From Siphonodentalium dalli (taxonomy: Eukaryota; Mollusca; Scaphopoda; Gadilida; Siphonodentaliidae), in the NCBI GenBank assembly GCA_032622095.1, contig CP136063.1:69851980-69915979 (forward strand): a DNA stretch of 64,000 nt. Reading direction: 5' to 3'. Made by a program: the position numbers and the translations under genes. The notes under the pieces are model-generated. The model ran no database searches. It was not told where the DNA came from and saw only the letters and a list, made by a program, of their open reading frames with translations. Below, one piece after another: positions 11,241 through 23,691 of this stretch (its first letter is position 1; each line of letters starts with the position of its first letter).

Positions 11241-12655
11241 AAACGTCATTGCAATTAAATTAAAACTACAAAATGTTACTTTTCATATAGCCAACATAAC
11301 AGTATTCATTGCGTTAAGGCATCACATGGTTTATTCTTTGAACAATAATCATGACTTAAATCATAAATATTGTCGACCGGACTCGGTTTGCTATGACATT
11401 CGGGAAATGTCGGAAATTTACGTAAAACTGCAAATTTTCCTTAGCCACCTCGCGAAAACAACATAATTCATATCGTAAATATATTGAACGTTTATTATAT
11501 AACTAAATAAACTTTTCTTTAGTTTAGTAAATTAGTAGTTCTAAGCATGTTCACGTAAACTGTTAAGTTACGTCATATGTTGTCTCCAAAGCGACGTCAT
11601 ATTGGCACGCGCATTTTCCCGCGAAAGTTATTGACGTTTTGACAGGGACGCGACAAAGCACACAAAGCAGGCATAATGTTGGCATGGTTCGCATTAGGTT
11701 TGGTTGGGTTGACGTTGTTTCATAGAGCATGGCTCCGAGTCCGCGCTGGTATAAATGTAGCTCCATGGAATTGTAATCAAACTGATCAAATCCCAACCTA
11801 TAAAATCACTATAGAATTTGTACAGGTACAAACAAAACATGTTCTTGGAAATTGAATGTTCTTACTTACTTATATTCTAATGATTTGGGTTGTGATTTGA
11901 AACAAACAAACAACCCAAATTATGAGGGGGTAAACCCAAGTTCTCACTCATCATAATAACCCCAATTTCCAACCAAGGCCAAGGGTTGTGGAGGCGAGTA
12001 CAACTAATATTTCATCCAAATTGAGAATGGGCATAATGTGCCAGCCAAAAAAATGAGCCACGATCGAAAGGCTGGAAGATACATGTATGAGTACAATATG
12101 ATAATTATGAGGTACAGACCAAATCCCCCTACCACAAGCAACCAACTTCGTGTACATGTACGTAATTTGTTATAAGAAATATTTATAGTTAATTATATCT
12201 TGACGTTCATATAAGTCAACACATATTAGTCTGAGTATAGTGCATACCTGTACGTCGTGACTGCACGGTCGTCCTTTTTTACATGGATTTCAATGCCATA
12301 ATTTCTTGTTTCCAATATAGCCTAGCTTTAGAACAGGGAATATATACAACCTGCTTTAGAAGCCCAATGCCTCTGCAGGTCAAGTTATTAATATTAATAA
12401 TATTACGGTATCACAAAGTTCGTTCCGCATTTCAGAAATTCAGAAACATGTATTTCGGAATGTTGGGTCCTGTCTAATACATGTATTACCTATTATAGTG
12501 GAAATGTGCCACTCGTAATTCAAGATGGACACAAAATAGCGATTTAACTACGGTACACGGTACATTAAATTGACTATATCTCAAGACATACCGGGCATAA
12601 TGACGAACACGTGTAGCCTTTGCGAATATGACAAATTCACTTCAGTTGACGCATA
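11241..12655. other. No gene recognised
   Basis: AT-rich non-coding sequence. Short ORFs at 11563-11796, 11951-12157 and 12283-12477 have no motif or exon-border support. Confidence 0.4.
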
Positions 12656-12663
12656 CTTTATCT

Positions 12664-13925
12664 CACAGGGGCCTGTAACGCGCTCCGCTGTCCGCCCCCC
12701 TTTCGCGCTGCCCATATACGCCGCTTAGACTATACGCGCCTGCTGCACGTTAATGGTAGTATTATAGAGACAAGGGGAACAGTATGTATTCACCTTTTTA
12801 CCATCGCTCGGCAATCGGACAAATTTAGCCCATTCACACCAGTAATGCTAACGATATAGCCACGGATGTATCGGCGAAGAATTCATCTTTCAATCAATTC
12901 CACAAACTCCCATCAGAACCATTCGATATACATAGCATTTAATAAATTTTTAACCACCGAGTATTATCTCCGAAGAGCGTAAATTTTCAGTTTGATCCGA
13001 CTCAGTAGCAATGGCGGATATGTTTCTCTAATTCACCACCCATACAGCTTACTATCATTAAAAATCGGTCAAACGATCAACTAAACATCTGGAGCTCAGT
13101 GATTTCTTGTCGGCTAATCATTTATTTACTCATACAAATCAACACATCGTCAGTAAACAATTTTTATAGAGGCGAAATCTGTCGATAATTCTAATTTTGT
13201 TTTCATTATTTTTTTTACGATTCACGCAGCTCCTCATTTTAATATCCATTACGACCTGACCTCGATTATAATACTGAGCGGTGATTGGCTGTTTCTACTA
13301 TGGCAGTCATGGAAAGGTCAGGTCGTAATGAATATTAAAATGAGGAGCTGCGTGAATCGTAAAAAAAAATGAATAAAAGTTGGAATTATCGACAGATTTC
13401 TTCTGTATAGAAATTGTTTACTGACGATGTGTTGATTTGAATGAGTAAATAAATTATTAGCCGACTAGAAATCCCTGAGCGCTAGATGTTTAGTTGATCG
13501 TTTGACCGATTTTTAATTATAGTAGGCCTAAGCCTTGCGGGTGTGAATTTAGAGGAACATATCCACCATTGTTTTTTTTTAGCCGGATCAATCCGAAAAT
13601 TTACGTTCTTCGGAGACAATATTTGGTGGTTAAAAAATTATCAAATGCTATGTATGATGTATATGAATAATTCTGATGGGTGTTTGTGGTATTGATTGAA
13701 AGATGAATTCTTCGCCGATACATCTGTTGCTATATCTTTAGCATTACTGGTGTGAATGGACTAAATTTGTCCGATTGCCGAGCGATGGTAAAAAGGTAAA
13801 TACCTACAGTTCCCCTTGTCTCTATAATATTACCATTAACGTGAAGCAGGCGCGTATATAGAAGCGGCGTATATGGGCAGCGCAAAAGTGGGGGCGGACA
13901 GCGGAGCGCATTACAGACCCCTGTG
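12664..13925. mobile_element. Palindromic hAT-like fold-back element with perfect 8-bp duplication
   Basis: The termini CACAGGGGCCTGTAACGCGC and GCGCATTACAGACCCCTGTG are inverted. CTTTATCT flanks both sides (12656-12663 and 13926-13933). The two arms (about 12664-13260 and 13312-13925) are reverse complements along nearly their whole length, joined by a loop of about 50 bp. No coding sequence is present. The 8-bp duplication and AGGGG terminus point to hAT; the near-total palindromy makes it a fold-back element. Confidence 0.88.
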
Positions 13926-13933
13926 CTTTATCT

Positions 13934-14570
13934 ATGCAAAATTTATTCTCTCATTTAAAAATGAGATAATCGAGAAGAACATATATAAGATAGGCCTATG
14001 TATACATGCAAAAGATTGAGAATATGGCAGAACCATATGTGTTGGTCCCAAAATTTATATACACGGACCTATATATACCGCTATATAGTGCACATATACA
14101 CACATTATATGAATGGATCCATACCTGTTGGAAATTTTGGATAGGCCTATGTTTTGTTTTCATTCCCTCTGTTTGTTTTGTCGTCGCATCGTGGCATTTC
14201 GAGATACAGATTATGCGATTTCACGAGCTGTGTAGAACTGGCGATATGCAATCACAATATACACAGATCGATATTATTTATAAAGTTCCATCATGTTTCA
14301 AACACCAAAACATCACCGATACCCAACACAGTTTCTCAGTTGATATTGAAGAGGACACTCTGATTTGCATTCAGTAGATAATGTACCTGTTTATGTTGTG
14401 TATTGGCCTACTTTAAAAATTATTTTGAGATAATATTTAATCAATGGATACATTTGACGATGTCGATTGATACATTCGAAAACAAATCACAAGAAACTTT
14501 TTCAAAAATTTAATATCGTCACGAATGAAGACAACCATTATTACAGAATGATTCATCCATCTCATTTACA
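13934..14570. other. No supported gene; one 123-codon ORF
   Basis: An ORF at 14006-14377 (+) has one hydrophobic stretch (about residues 45-65) but no family motif, no similarity I recognise and no splice context. I treat it as unsupported. Confidence 0.35.
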
Positions 14571-14838
14571 TGAGGTCCCCAGAGGGTGAATTTAGTGACG
14601 CTATCCCGCATAGCGGGCTAGCATCACTAAGTTCACCCTCTGGGGACCTCATTCTGCTTAGGCCCTCAGCTGCTATGGTAGATCTAGGATCAGATTGAAG
14701 TTCCCCAGTTGAAGTTGTTGATGATCACCCATTGGGCACCTCGATTATGGATTTTACCTTCTGCAAATTAGGGGATATATACGCTGTGCGGGATAGCATC
14801 ACTAAATTCACCCTCTGGGGACCTCATTCTGCAATGAC
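14571..14838. repeat. Small fold-back repeat with CACCCTCTGGGGACCTCA arms
   Basis: TGAGGTCCCCAGAGGGTGAA (14571) pairs with TTCACCCTCTGGGGACCTCA (ending 14651) around GCGGGCTAGC. The right arm recurs at about 14795-14835, and a diverged version lies at 16525-16590 with the same GCTAGCATCAC core. AGATTGAAGTTCCC follows both clusters. This looks like a MITE family with several partial copies. Confidence 0.65.
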
Positions 14839-15779
14839 AGACATGCTATTTGCAGACTTGGTGTCATTCACACACCAGTGGGTTTGCTTGATCAAACAGG
14901 TGAGACTTCTTGAATAATTCTGAGGTTGCTCGGAACAAAATTATACAATTTATTTCGTTATATATTCTGTATGGGAAATACATAATTGACAAATTAATCT
15001 CAAAAGGGGCAATGTCAGACAGATTCAGTTTGTGATTATATACACATTTTATGATAACATATTTTCAACCAGTTTTTCAGCGAGAAATGTTCCCCAAAAT
15101 GTTGCCACGTCGAAGATTTGTTTTACAATGCCATTTTCATGTGCCTAATGTGATACTGATGATTAGAAATAAATCGGTCCCAACATGTTCTACACCAGCG
15201 CGGGGTCAAGTCATAATTTTGTACATAAGCTGCCCTACTCATGATTATATAATATAAACGGCTGACGACATTGGTGATATCGAAACGCGTTTATATACAG
15301 TCTGGCGTATATATTACAATTACCGTAAGTATCATGGTTTATTCTGTCTCTGTTCAATTCAAAACTGATACCGAAGTTGGAGATTACGAAATCCAAATCT
15401 GGCTGATCGGCTCATCATAGGGGCACAACGAGGCGCCTATCTCAATCATCGTTGTAGTATGTTATGTGAATATCCGTCTGCTCATTCCGATCAAATGGGA
15501 CAAAATCACCACTATTTAATACTCACCATAACAATATTCTCTTGACAGGGTAGGTTTTCAATGATCAAAATGGCCGAAAGTAATAAAAAGATCAGAAACG
15601 AGTCTGAGCCAAAATCGTGGTGAGCCCGCTGAACCCCAGTGAGTCTGAGGGGCCGGTGTGGCGTTGTGCACCATGTTTTAAGTTATTAGATCCGACATCC
15701 ACTTTGCCATATTGGCATAGTAAACCATATTAAGTAATATATAAAGCAAATAATGGTATTTCGCGAACATGCGATTTTG

Positions 15780-15960
15780 AACCGGTTGTGGGGACGACAG
15801 GTCGTGCCACGAATATCTACTCTGGCTAACGCCCGTATAGATCATATTCCACCAGTACAAACCCTGGGAACAGGTTCTGAACTGGACTGGTGGAATATGA
15901 TCTCTTCGGGCGTTAGCCATGCAGAGTAGATATTCATGGCATGATCTATGGGGGTGCAGA
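15780..15960. repeat. Fold-back copy of a short dispersed repeat (family L)
   Basis: ATATCTACTCTGGCTAACGCCC followed by ATCATATTCCACCAGT runs into its own reverse complement, centred near 15880. Related single arms occur at 57240-57385, 59208-59340, 59600-59730, 60925-61060 and 62715-62825. The 128-codon minus-strand ORF at 15678-16064 is made from this palindrome and is not a gene. Confidence 0.65.
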
Positions 15961-16590
15961 AGGAAATTCCAGTGTGGACACCCGCAGCTGAGACCCTGAA
16001 CGGATGGCATGGAGGAATTGATTTTCGACTCCTCTGCATCGCGGTCGCTGCTTCTAACGACCACGATGAAGTACCCTATCTATAGATTTCCGGTATGGCA
16101 CACCGTGAAGTGCTAATTTTAGGAAGTTGTCTGAGTGTAAATTCTACTTTTTAACCACTTGAATCAGCGTCGCATGGGAGAGAACTCTACCTTAATACTG
16201 GTAGATTTTTGTTTAGGTTTCCAACCAGGAAGTTTGCAATTGGTCACAGCTATATATAATTATCGGTGAATGGATTCACAATAGTTGCCAATAATTATTG
16301 GCGACTTTATTGTAATACGCGGCACAATAGCGTGGAGTGAGTATTCGTCGTTGTAAAAGGTATGTCCAGCTAAAATTTCGTTTCGCAAAATGACGACGAC
16401 GAATGGCATTCGTAAATGGTATTTACTAGCTCTTGTCTAGATTTACGGCAAATTACGCACTGATCGAAATTGTATGAATAAGATCATAAGATGGTATCAA
16501 GCCTGAGTTTAGTGTGTCTGTCATTTGCAGAATGAGGTGAATTTACTGACGCTGTCCGCACAACGGGCTAGCATCACCAAATTCACACTC

Positions 16591-17940
16591 TGTGTAGACT
16601 GGCCTGGTCTGCTATGGGAGACATACGAGTAGACTCAGATTGAAGTTCCCAAATGGTGAATATTCACACTGACCAACCGTTTCCCCGTTGTGGTGTGCGT
16701 TTGGCCGTTGTGGTGTGGAGAAACGCCGTTGTACGGTGTTTTTGGCGAAATTCGCAAGCGGATAGGAGAAGGCTGACCACCATAATCGGGATGGAGAGGT
16801 AATGTGCATATTTATTATAATGAGACCCCCACAGCCCTGAAGTAGGATATTATACCCAACGAATGAGCGCTTCCCTGCATGGCTCTCTGTTTGCGTGTAC
16901 GGCTGAGAAATAGCCTACACAAAATGCCAGGGTGGGCATTCTGACCGTGGTTCCTCGACATAAAAACCTTATTTGCTCACCCCTGAACACAACTTGACAC
17001 CCCGCTGGTATTCTCCACGTAAGAACAATTATCCCCGATCATGCTGGTAACGGCCACAACTCTACAATGGCCTAAATATTCAATAAAATCCCAATCGAAG
17101 TGGGTCAACAGCAGCGAAAAAATGACAACGCCGTTGTGGTTTTTATGGCAACAACGTTGTGGCGGGGCTGGTTTTTCGATTTTCGGCGATCATGCAGTAT
17201 TTTGATGTTTTTGAGACCAGAACAAGGTGTTTCACGCCTATTTCGTATTGTGTATCCAAAATATTGCATGTATTATCCGTATAAACAATGTTTACTCGTG
17301 CATACATGCCATGTAACCTGTCCCCATAAACACGTTTTGTGCTCCAAATCGAACAAGTCATGCATTTTTCACAGCCAGTTATGAGGTGTTATGAACTGCC
17401 CGTTAATTGTCCATATATGCGAGACATTAATCTTCATTTTGACTTATATGCTGTATGGTTTTATGATATTTAGTGTGAATATATGACCGAGAAGTTGGTT
17501 GAAATTCTGTATAGCAGGTGGACAGATATTTCTCATTGTTTTCACCCGTGTCATGATATGTAACCTCATGCATAATGGCCTTCGAGATGACGATTGCTGT
17601 TAAAATAGTCAGACAGAATACTAAAATACAGAGTATGTTATAATAGACTTACATCAATCATAAATATATCGCAGATATTACTAGATAATATGGTATTGTC
17701 AAGTTTGTCAGTTTATGTTGTGTAAATAAAAGTCAAAACGTTACATATCCCGACTTTGTTTTGCATAACAAGGCGTACAAACTTTACGCGATAATTATGA
17801 GTTGTGTAAGAACGAACTGTTTTAATATTATTTTTATTTATGGGTTTATTGGAAGTGACATATTTAACTGCAATTCCCTCAAAAACGCATAATGTCTATT
17901 TAATTGTTATCCAACTGTTTGATCATACATAATTTTTTTT
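16591..17940. other. No gene recognised
   Basis: Non-coding sequence with repeated GCCGTTGTGG-like phrases near 16690-16730 and 17127-17160. ORFs at 16612-16809 and 17100-17384 have no motif support. Confidence 0.35.
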
Positions 17941-17962
17941 TTTTACATTCTTTGTCTTTCAG

Positions 17963-17999
17963 GAAAAGAAAATCAGGAGGTGTTTGGTGGCCTTCAAAA
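17963..17999 (+). other. Candidate 37-nt internal micro-exon
   Basis: A long T tract and TTCTTTGTCTTTCAG end at 17962. A purine-rich 37-nt segment follows, then a consensus donor GTAAGT at 18000-18005. Both borders are close to optimal, so recognition as an exon is plausible. All three frames are open through the segment. The parent gene is not identified; it could be a 5' UTR or coding exon of a plus-strand gene whose other exons I do not recognise. Confidence 0.4.
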
Positions 18000-18146
18000 G
18001 TAAGTATGCTGAGATGCTAGCCTATTTGGATAAAAATAACATAAATTCAGAGAACAACCGACAGGGTCTCACCTAACGATTTAAATCGTAAACTTGGAAA
18101 TTATTCAAGAAATAAGGTATATAAATCTCTTTTGTGACACGATTAA

Positions 18147-19228
18147 AGGGGTACTGTACGCCAAATGTTGTTGTTGGTTTCTATAGTCTCCGAGTCGGAG
18201 AATAAGGTAACAATTTTTTCATTATTTGAAAGTCTGTTGAGTACGAAGTAGTGTTACGGATGACAAATTTACCGGAATGCAAAAATACAAATTGTCGTTG
18301 TCGAGTAATTTTTGTACAGTTTTCAACCAAATGAATCAAATAAAAGTTATATTATAGGCATACTAGTCCCATGTAATCATTTAAGTTATTGTATCGTCGC
18401 TAGTCAGTGAGTGGCTTGAGTGTTCTCCCCGTATCATCATAATATTTTAAGCGATCGTGTGTGCGATCGGTTTAACAATCCAGTATCCCTCAATTACTTT
18501 GTTTGATTACGGAAATTCGTAATTTAATTGACGCCATTTTATGGCTCCAGTCAGGGGGGGGGGTCGGAAAAAAATTTCAGGCACGTATGGCATTTTTTCC
18601 CTTTCGATAATTTTTTGTACCCACCCACCCCCACCGCCAAATTTTTTTCCGTTTTCGGCAGTTTTTTCCGACCATTTTTTGACACCCACCCCCCCTTTTA
18701 ACACTAAAACAGAGATTTGCGGGGGGAAATTCACTGTAAACAGCTGTATATGAATTTCTGTGCATACTATTTATCATGGATGTTAACATGGACATGTAAA
18801 TAGGAATGAGTAATTTTGAGGTCATTCGGCCAAAAAAAATGGCTGCCAGCGGCCATCTTGGATTTCAATAATTTGCAACAAAATACAACACGATAACTGC
18901 CTGCAGTCAGTTTACCAGTTAGAATTACATTATTTCTCTCATTCAAACTGATTCAAAGTGGTTTTGAAGCCCAACTCATTGCCAAAACACTAAAACACCC
19001 ACCCCGGCATACGTGCCGGAAGAAATTTTTTCACCCCCCCCTGCTCCAGTCATAAATTCAATTTATATCAAATTATAAACTTTTAAATTATTAAATTTTA
19101 AGATAGCCTATTAACCTGAGCGTTTACAGAATACATCTTCGACTCAAATTACTTATGTTTCTATATATTATCGATATTAGATCGTTGTTGTCACCGGAAA
19201 TTTAATGAAAATGGCGTACAGTACCCCT
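18147..19228. mobile_element. TTAA-flanked MITE (element E)
   Basis: The left end is TTAA then AGGGGTACTGTACGCCA. The right end is TGGCGTACAGTACCCCT then TTAA (18143-18146 and 19229-19232). Termini of the same type bound 36118-37637 and start 40375. The TTAA duplication is the mark of piggyBac or Kolobok transposases. No transposase is encoded. The interior carries a nested element at 18552-19042. Confidence 0.85.
18552..19042. mobile_element. hAT-like MITE nested in element E, 8-bp duplication
   Basis: GCTCCAGT flanks both sides (18544-18551 and 19043-19050). The ends are CAGGGGGGGG and CCCCCCCT, with inverted subterminal AAATTTCAGGCACGTATG-type sequence against CATACGTGCCGGAAGAAATT. The overlapping proline-rich ORFs at 18507-18825 are artefacts of this C/G-rich terminus. 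A related terminus occurs at 63028. Confidence 0.8.
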
Positions 19229-19232
19229 TTAA

Positions 19233-20740
19233 GACATTGTTTCGGCAATGGATTACTTCTTCCCATAGAAGGTTCATTCTCACACGTTTTTTAATTAATC
19301 TGATATGGATAATATCAATGTTTTGTTTAATACTCATCGATTTTGTGCAGTAGCTTCGACGTGGAAATTAAATAAATGACCGTTGTGCGTAGTTCGCGTA
19401 ACCGGTAATCGAGTTCACGGATCTCCAGTGTGATTATGTAGAGAGGAAAATTGGTTGAGCTATAACATTATTTCATACAGTGGTGATTATATGTCGAGTA
19501 TGACGATATTGTATGCATTAATATAAGAAGAATCAATTGCTGTATGATATATTCATATCAATATGGTTACAAATCACGAGTATACAATGATAGAAGGAGT
19601 ATGACAAGCCCCACCACGCCTAGTCACAATATGGCACAACCTCACGCTTATCTCACCAAGGGGATACATGTTATTCCAATTTCCTCATGTTGTGGTCAGT
19701 GGGTTATTGTTTTTCGATTTTCGGAAATTGGACATCGGATTGCAGATTCCATTTGGATACGATATCCTAAGCGTATATTTGCACACGGATAAAATACAAC
19801 AGGCACATTTCTGGTGAGCATATGGAGCTATAGGTAACCAAGAATAAAACACAGCCCCGGTTTCCTGAAATTTATACAGTGAAAACAAATGCTGGCCATT
19901 CTGGGTGGGGTTTGAAGGGGTACAGTATGGTTTATGGGGAGTAGGTCAAGTGGTATTATATTACTGCTAGTCTCTAGTTTCATTTGTAAAATATGATTTT
20001 TAGTTTAGTAATTATTTATGGACATCATAATTCATGATGTGTCACATTTGGTGTCAAGGGTGATTTAGTGTTCAGTGAGGGCTTTTTATTTTGTTTTGTT
20101 TAGTATTTTTGTTTTGTTCCTTGTTTGTTTGTTTGTTTGTTTTTTTTTTAACAGGGAGTATATATATAAACAAAACAAAATAAGTTTGATAAGAAGTATA
20201 TACTGATTGATATTGAGTAATTTGTTTACATACATTATTTTAATTATATATTCATTATTATTTATTCAATTTAGTCTAGTATAGTATATGATACTTAGTC
20301 TGCACATGTGGCACATCATATGGAAGTAAAATATGTTTACTGTAGAGTTCATTATATTTAGCTTGTGGATAGTTGATTGTGGGAAGTGTGGATTGTAGTG
20401 ACTAGTCAATTTAGGACCTATTAGCATGATATTCATGAATAATACACTGACATTTCGTATTTTGGGAATATGGATGGTTACCACTATACAATAATGTACA
20501 TATACAACTCTACACCATGCCTAATATTCTAGGATTTATCCTGGATCTAAAGTTTGACAACTTATAGTTCAAAACATCACTTCAAAAATATAATTCTGTG
20601 GATGGGTGGTTTTGTGGTGTGGTGTGGTGGGTGGGTTATCACCACTAGTTAATTCTAACTGACTAGTATTATACAACCCCCCCCACACACTTTGTTCATA
20701 ATACGTCAGTATTCCAATAGATAATCATCACTAATTGATT
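19233..20740. other. No gene recognised; short TTTG microsatellite
   Basis: Non-coding sequence. A run of TTTG units lies at about 20120-20145. The ORFs at 19544-19792 and 20266-20484 have no support. Confidence 0.4.
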
Positions 20741-20900
20741 TATAACATTTTATATAGTAATTATAACATGATTTATTTAAAACCATATTTGTATGATAAT
20801 TATAACATGATTTATTTAAAACCATTTTTATATATTAATTATAACATGATTTATTTAAAACCATTTTTATATAGTAATTATAACATGATTTATTTATAAG
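20741..20900 (+). repeat. 39-bp tandem repeat, about four copies
   Basis: TATAACATGATTTATTTAAA starts at 20762, 20801, 20840 and 20879, a steady 39-bp period. A partial unit precedes the first. The array is AT-rich and non-coding. Confidence 0.85.
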
Positions 20901-21189
20901 GTTGCTTTGAATATTTTGGTCTAGAAGTGCATTCTTGTACACTGATGAAATTAAATCTTAGTCAGTCTGAACATTTGGAAAATCACAGAAAATTTAGAAC
21001 ATGTTCCGTTTTTTGACTACATGTAATTCAAAACAACATTTACAACAAGTTTCACTTGGTGGGGGACTGTGGGTGTGTGAGGTGGGTTGTCATCACTAGT
21101 TAATAACCTTCTCGCATTATACACTTATGTCATTCATAATATTTTAGTATTTAGTATTTGTTTTATATTTAGTACATATTATGAAATAT

Positions 21190-21352
21190 TAAGTGGTACA
21201 TACATATAGATATACACATATATATATGCATATATACATACACATATATACATATATACATACGTATACACACATATGCCCACATACATACATATACATA
21301 CCCAAAATACATACTCATGCATATACATATACATGTACACACATACATATAT
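21190..21352. repeat. Imperfect ATAC/TATA microsatellite
   Basis: This is a run of ACATATATAC-type dinucleotide-rich sequence. The Tyr/Met/Val-rich ORFs on both strands here come from it. Confidence 0.8.
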
Positions 21353-21884
21353 ATTGTTATGGATAAACATTACATATGCATATGTTATACATTTTTTTCA
21401 GAAGATATATTTGAGCGGATTGGTGGGGCAACATAAAATAAACAAGTCTAGTATTCATCTTTGCTTCTCATGTTGCAGGAATTAAAAAAAGGATAATGAG
21501 ATATATGCCCTTGTGACACAATGGACATAGACTGCTTTATTTTGTGCAAAATGTCAGAGCTAATTATGCATTTTGCTCATATGAAACGATGAGAAACAAG
21601 TTGCAAGTTTAGCAAAAATTTATAGCTCATAAATTGATTCATTTTCGAACAAACATGGTGATCTTTAGTCAATGTTCACTTCACTGTAATCATGAATGGA
21701 AGTGGATGTTGTGTATTGCAGTGATAATATTACCAGGTTGCCTCTGCATTTAATATAGATATATAAAGTATGGGTAATTTTAATCAAATGCAGTTTAAGT
21801 CATTAGTGAGTAGTATATAGTTGTAGATATATATTTCCAACAAGTTCCACATACAAAACATCTTGTTGTGGTGAATAATGATAT

Positions 21885-22831
21885 TCATATATCTGTTGCT
21901 GCCTTTATGTGCTTAATACTTCCATTTGCAGCATATTTAACCAGAACTTTTCCTCCAGTTGACCAGGCATCTTCCACTTGTCCATTATCTTGTGCCTTCT
22001 TTAGAAGGATGTTGTTTTTAAGTGTTAAGTCCTCCTTTATAACTATGCCACTTCCCTTAAGCATTCTTCTAACCTTCATAACATCCAGTTTGTCCATTCT
22101 GTTCACAAACTTCACAATCATTGGTCTGTTTTGATCTTTTGTAGGTTCTCCCAGCAATGCTCACATCTTTAGTTACAATTTTGAGGTTCAGTTTTTTATT
22201 GCACACATCAACCACTTTATCAATACAGTCTTCAATTTTCTCCTGAGAACAGTCTCCCCCGATTCCATATATCCCCACACTCTCTTGTCTAGTATGCTGT
22301 TCCAAGTTATTCACTTCTGTTTTTAGTGCTACTACTTCCTTTTCTAGTCTTGTGGTGTTTTCATCTCTTTCACTGTCTTTTTGTCTGATAGTTTCAATTT
22401 CTTTCTTCATCTCGTCATACTTTTTGTTCATATCAAATATTTCACTTTCATGTTTGGATTCCAGAGTATTTATTTTAGTTTCAAATTCTGTTTTAACATT
22501 GTCAATAAGTGAATTAACAGTTTCAGTTGTTACCAGTGGGAAAATAGCAGCTTCCAAATCTTGTTTAGTAACAACATTGTCCAATTTGATGTTCATCTCT
22601 TTGAGGAGTTCAGCAATTTGCTTTTCTGCTGGATCAATGTGTGTGGATGGTTTCACCTATTTATCAGAAGCAAAGTTTTTCATCGATGTCTGACCTGATT
22701 CTGCAGTTTTTTGTTTTTTTGGGTGGGACATTAGATTTGAATTTGGTATTAGTAACGTTTGGTAGCGTACCCTTGTTCAAACTATCGTCGTTACTGGACG
22801 TTGAACTTGTCAGATCGCGTTTTGGTGGCAT
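21885..22831 (-). pseudogene. Decayed LINE-type ORF1 (coiled coil plus RNA-binding region)
   Basis: Reading from an ATG at 22831, the protein begins MPPKRDLTSSTSS, a basic, Ser-rich start common in LINE ORF1 proteins. The frame is broken near 22665-22690 by a shift and stops. It resumes as an acidic/basic heptad-like coiled coil (about 22560-22300, rich in Lys/Glu with Leu/Ile spacing). It then reaches a segment with HTRQESVGIYGI, resembling the RRM-like start of ORF1p. A second shift near 22150 leads into NRPMIVKFVNRMDKLDVM and an end near 21885. This architecture is that of L1/CR1-class ORF1 nucleic-acid chaperones. No partner reverse transcriptase follows on this strand, so the copy is isolated and non-functional. 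Confidence 0.7.
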
Positions 22832-22859
22832 CACTATAGCTGATAACACGACGATAGGA

Positions 22860-23360
22860 GACTCAACTTTCGAGTAATAAAGTTTCTGTCTGGGGTCAAA
22901 TTACTAACTTGAAGACTCACTATAGTGTAGAGTGTTGATATCTAAATTCAATTGTCAATATTGAACGGCTGTAGCGTATATCTAATGTCTATATTCTGTC
23001 CGATTAACCTGCCACGTCGAAAACAAACTTACACGGCCGCCATTGTTGTGGTTGTTGAGGTTTTATCACAAATAAATATGTTTTGCGTTTTCACTTATTC
23101 TCCCTATATGTAGGCAATTTATAATTTTAAACTGAACATCTACTTGCTCCTTTTATCGAGGTACATGTATAATATATATGTTACAATTATGACATTTATA
23201 ATGACACCAAAGACACAATTCACATAGTTCGCAGCATATTTTATTTTATATTTATAAAACCACTGCCATGAGGTTACTATTAACCAGTGTTTAGTCAGGC
23301 AGCTAGGTATACCCTTGTGGAGTATGTGAAGGAGCAGTGACATGGACAGTCAACGTATGA
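22860..23360. other. No gene recognised
   Basis: Sequence between the ORF1 relic and the LINE on the opposite strand. A GGCCGCCATTG motif lies at 23036. Nothing else is supported. Confidence 0.35.
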
Positions 23361-23582
23361 GTATGCTGCGATAGCTGTGATGTTTGGCATCACTACTCAT
23401 GCGTAGACCTAGACACAGCAGAAGTCCACTCACTAGAAGAAAGACCCACCAAAGAATGGAAATGCATGAAATGTGACAGCATCAACATCGAGAGCTTCAC
23501 ATTCCATAGCTATGCAGTCAATACCTCCAACTACTACCAAACACTAAGCCATCTAGACAGCTCCATCCGAAGTATGAACTAA
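23361..23582 (+). pseudogene. PHD-finger remnant of CR1-type ORF1
   Basis: Seventy-three codons are open after a TGA. CDSC is followed by WHHYSC and, about 25 residues on, by WKCMKCDS. This matches the Cys-Cys-His-Cys-Cys-Cys tail of a PHD-type finger, as found in CR1-group ORF1 or ORF2 N-termini. The first Cys pair is cut by the upstream stop. The frame ends at TAA 23580-23582. In the intact family it would aid nucleic-acid binding; here it is a fragment. Confidence 0.65.
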
Positions 23583-23691
23583 ATTTTCGACCCGACCAAT
23601 ACTAGCAGTCCCAAAGCAGACACAACTCTAGGCTCAGCATCAAGATCGAACAGATTAGCATCCCAAAATACCTCTAACACCAAGGAAAGAC

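Noticed and set aside
11128-12275. AAGGACGACC and GGTCGTCCTT as possible ends of one element
   Set aside because: The same pair also forms a local hairpin at 11128-11158, and no target duplication was found around the long interval.
14006-14377. 123-codon ORF with one hydrophobic stretch
   Set aside because: No family motif, no splice context, and it abuts a palindromic transposon; chance ORF is more likely.
15678-16064. 128-codon minus-strand ORF
   Set aside because: It runs through the family L palindrome; its sequence is explained by the inverted repeat and has no domain.
18507-18825. Proline- and glycine-rich ORFs on both strands
   Set aside because: They arise from the C/G homopolymer terminus of a hAT-like MITE.
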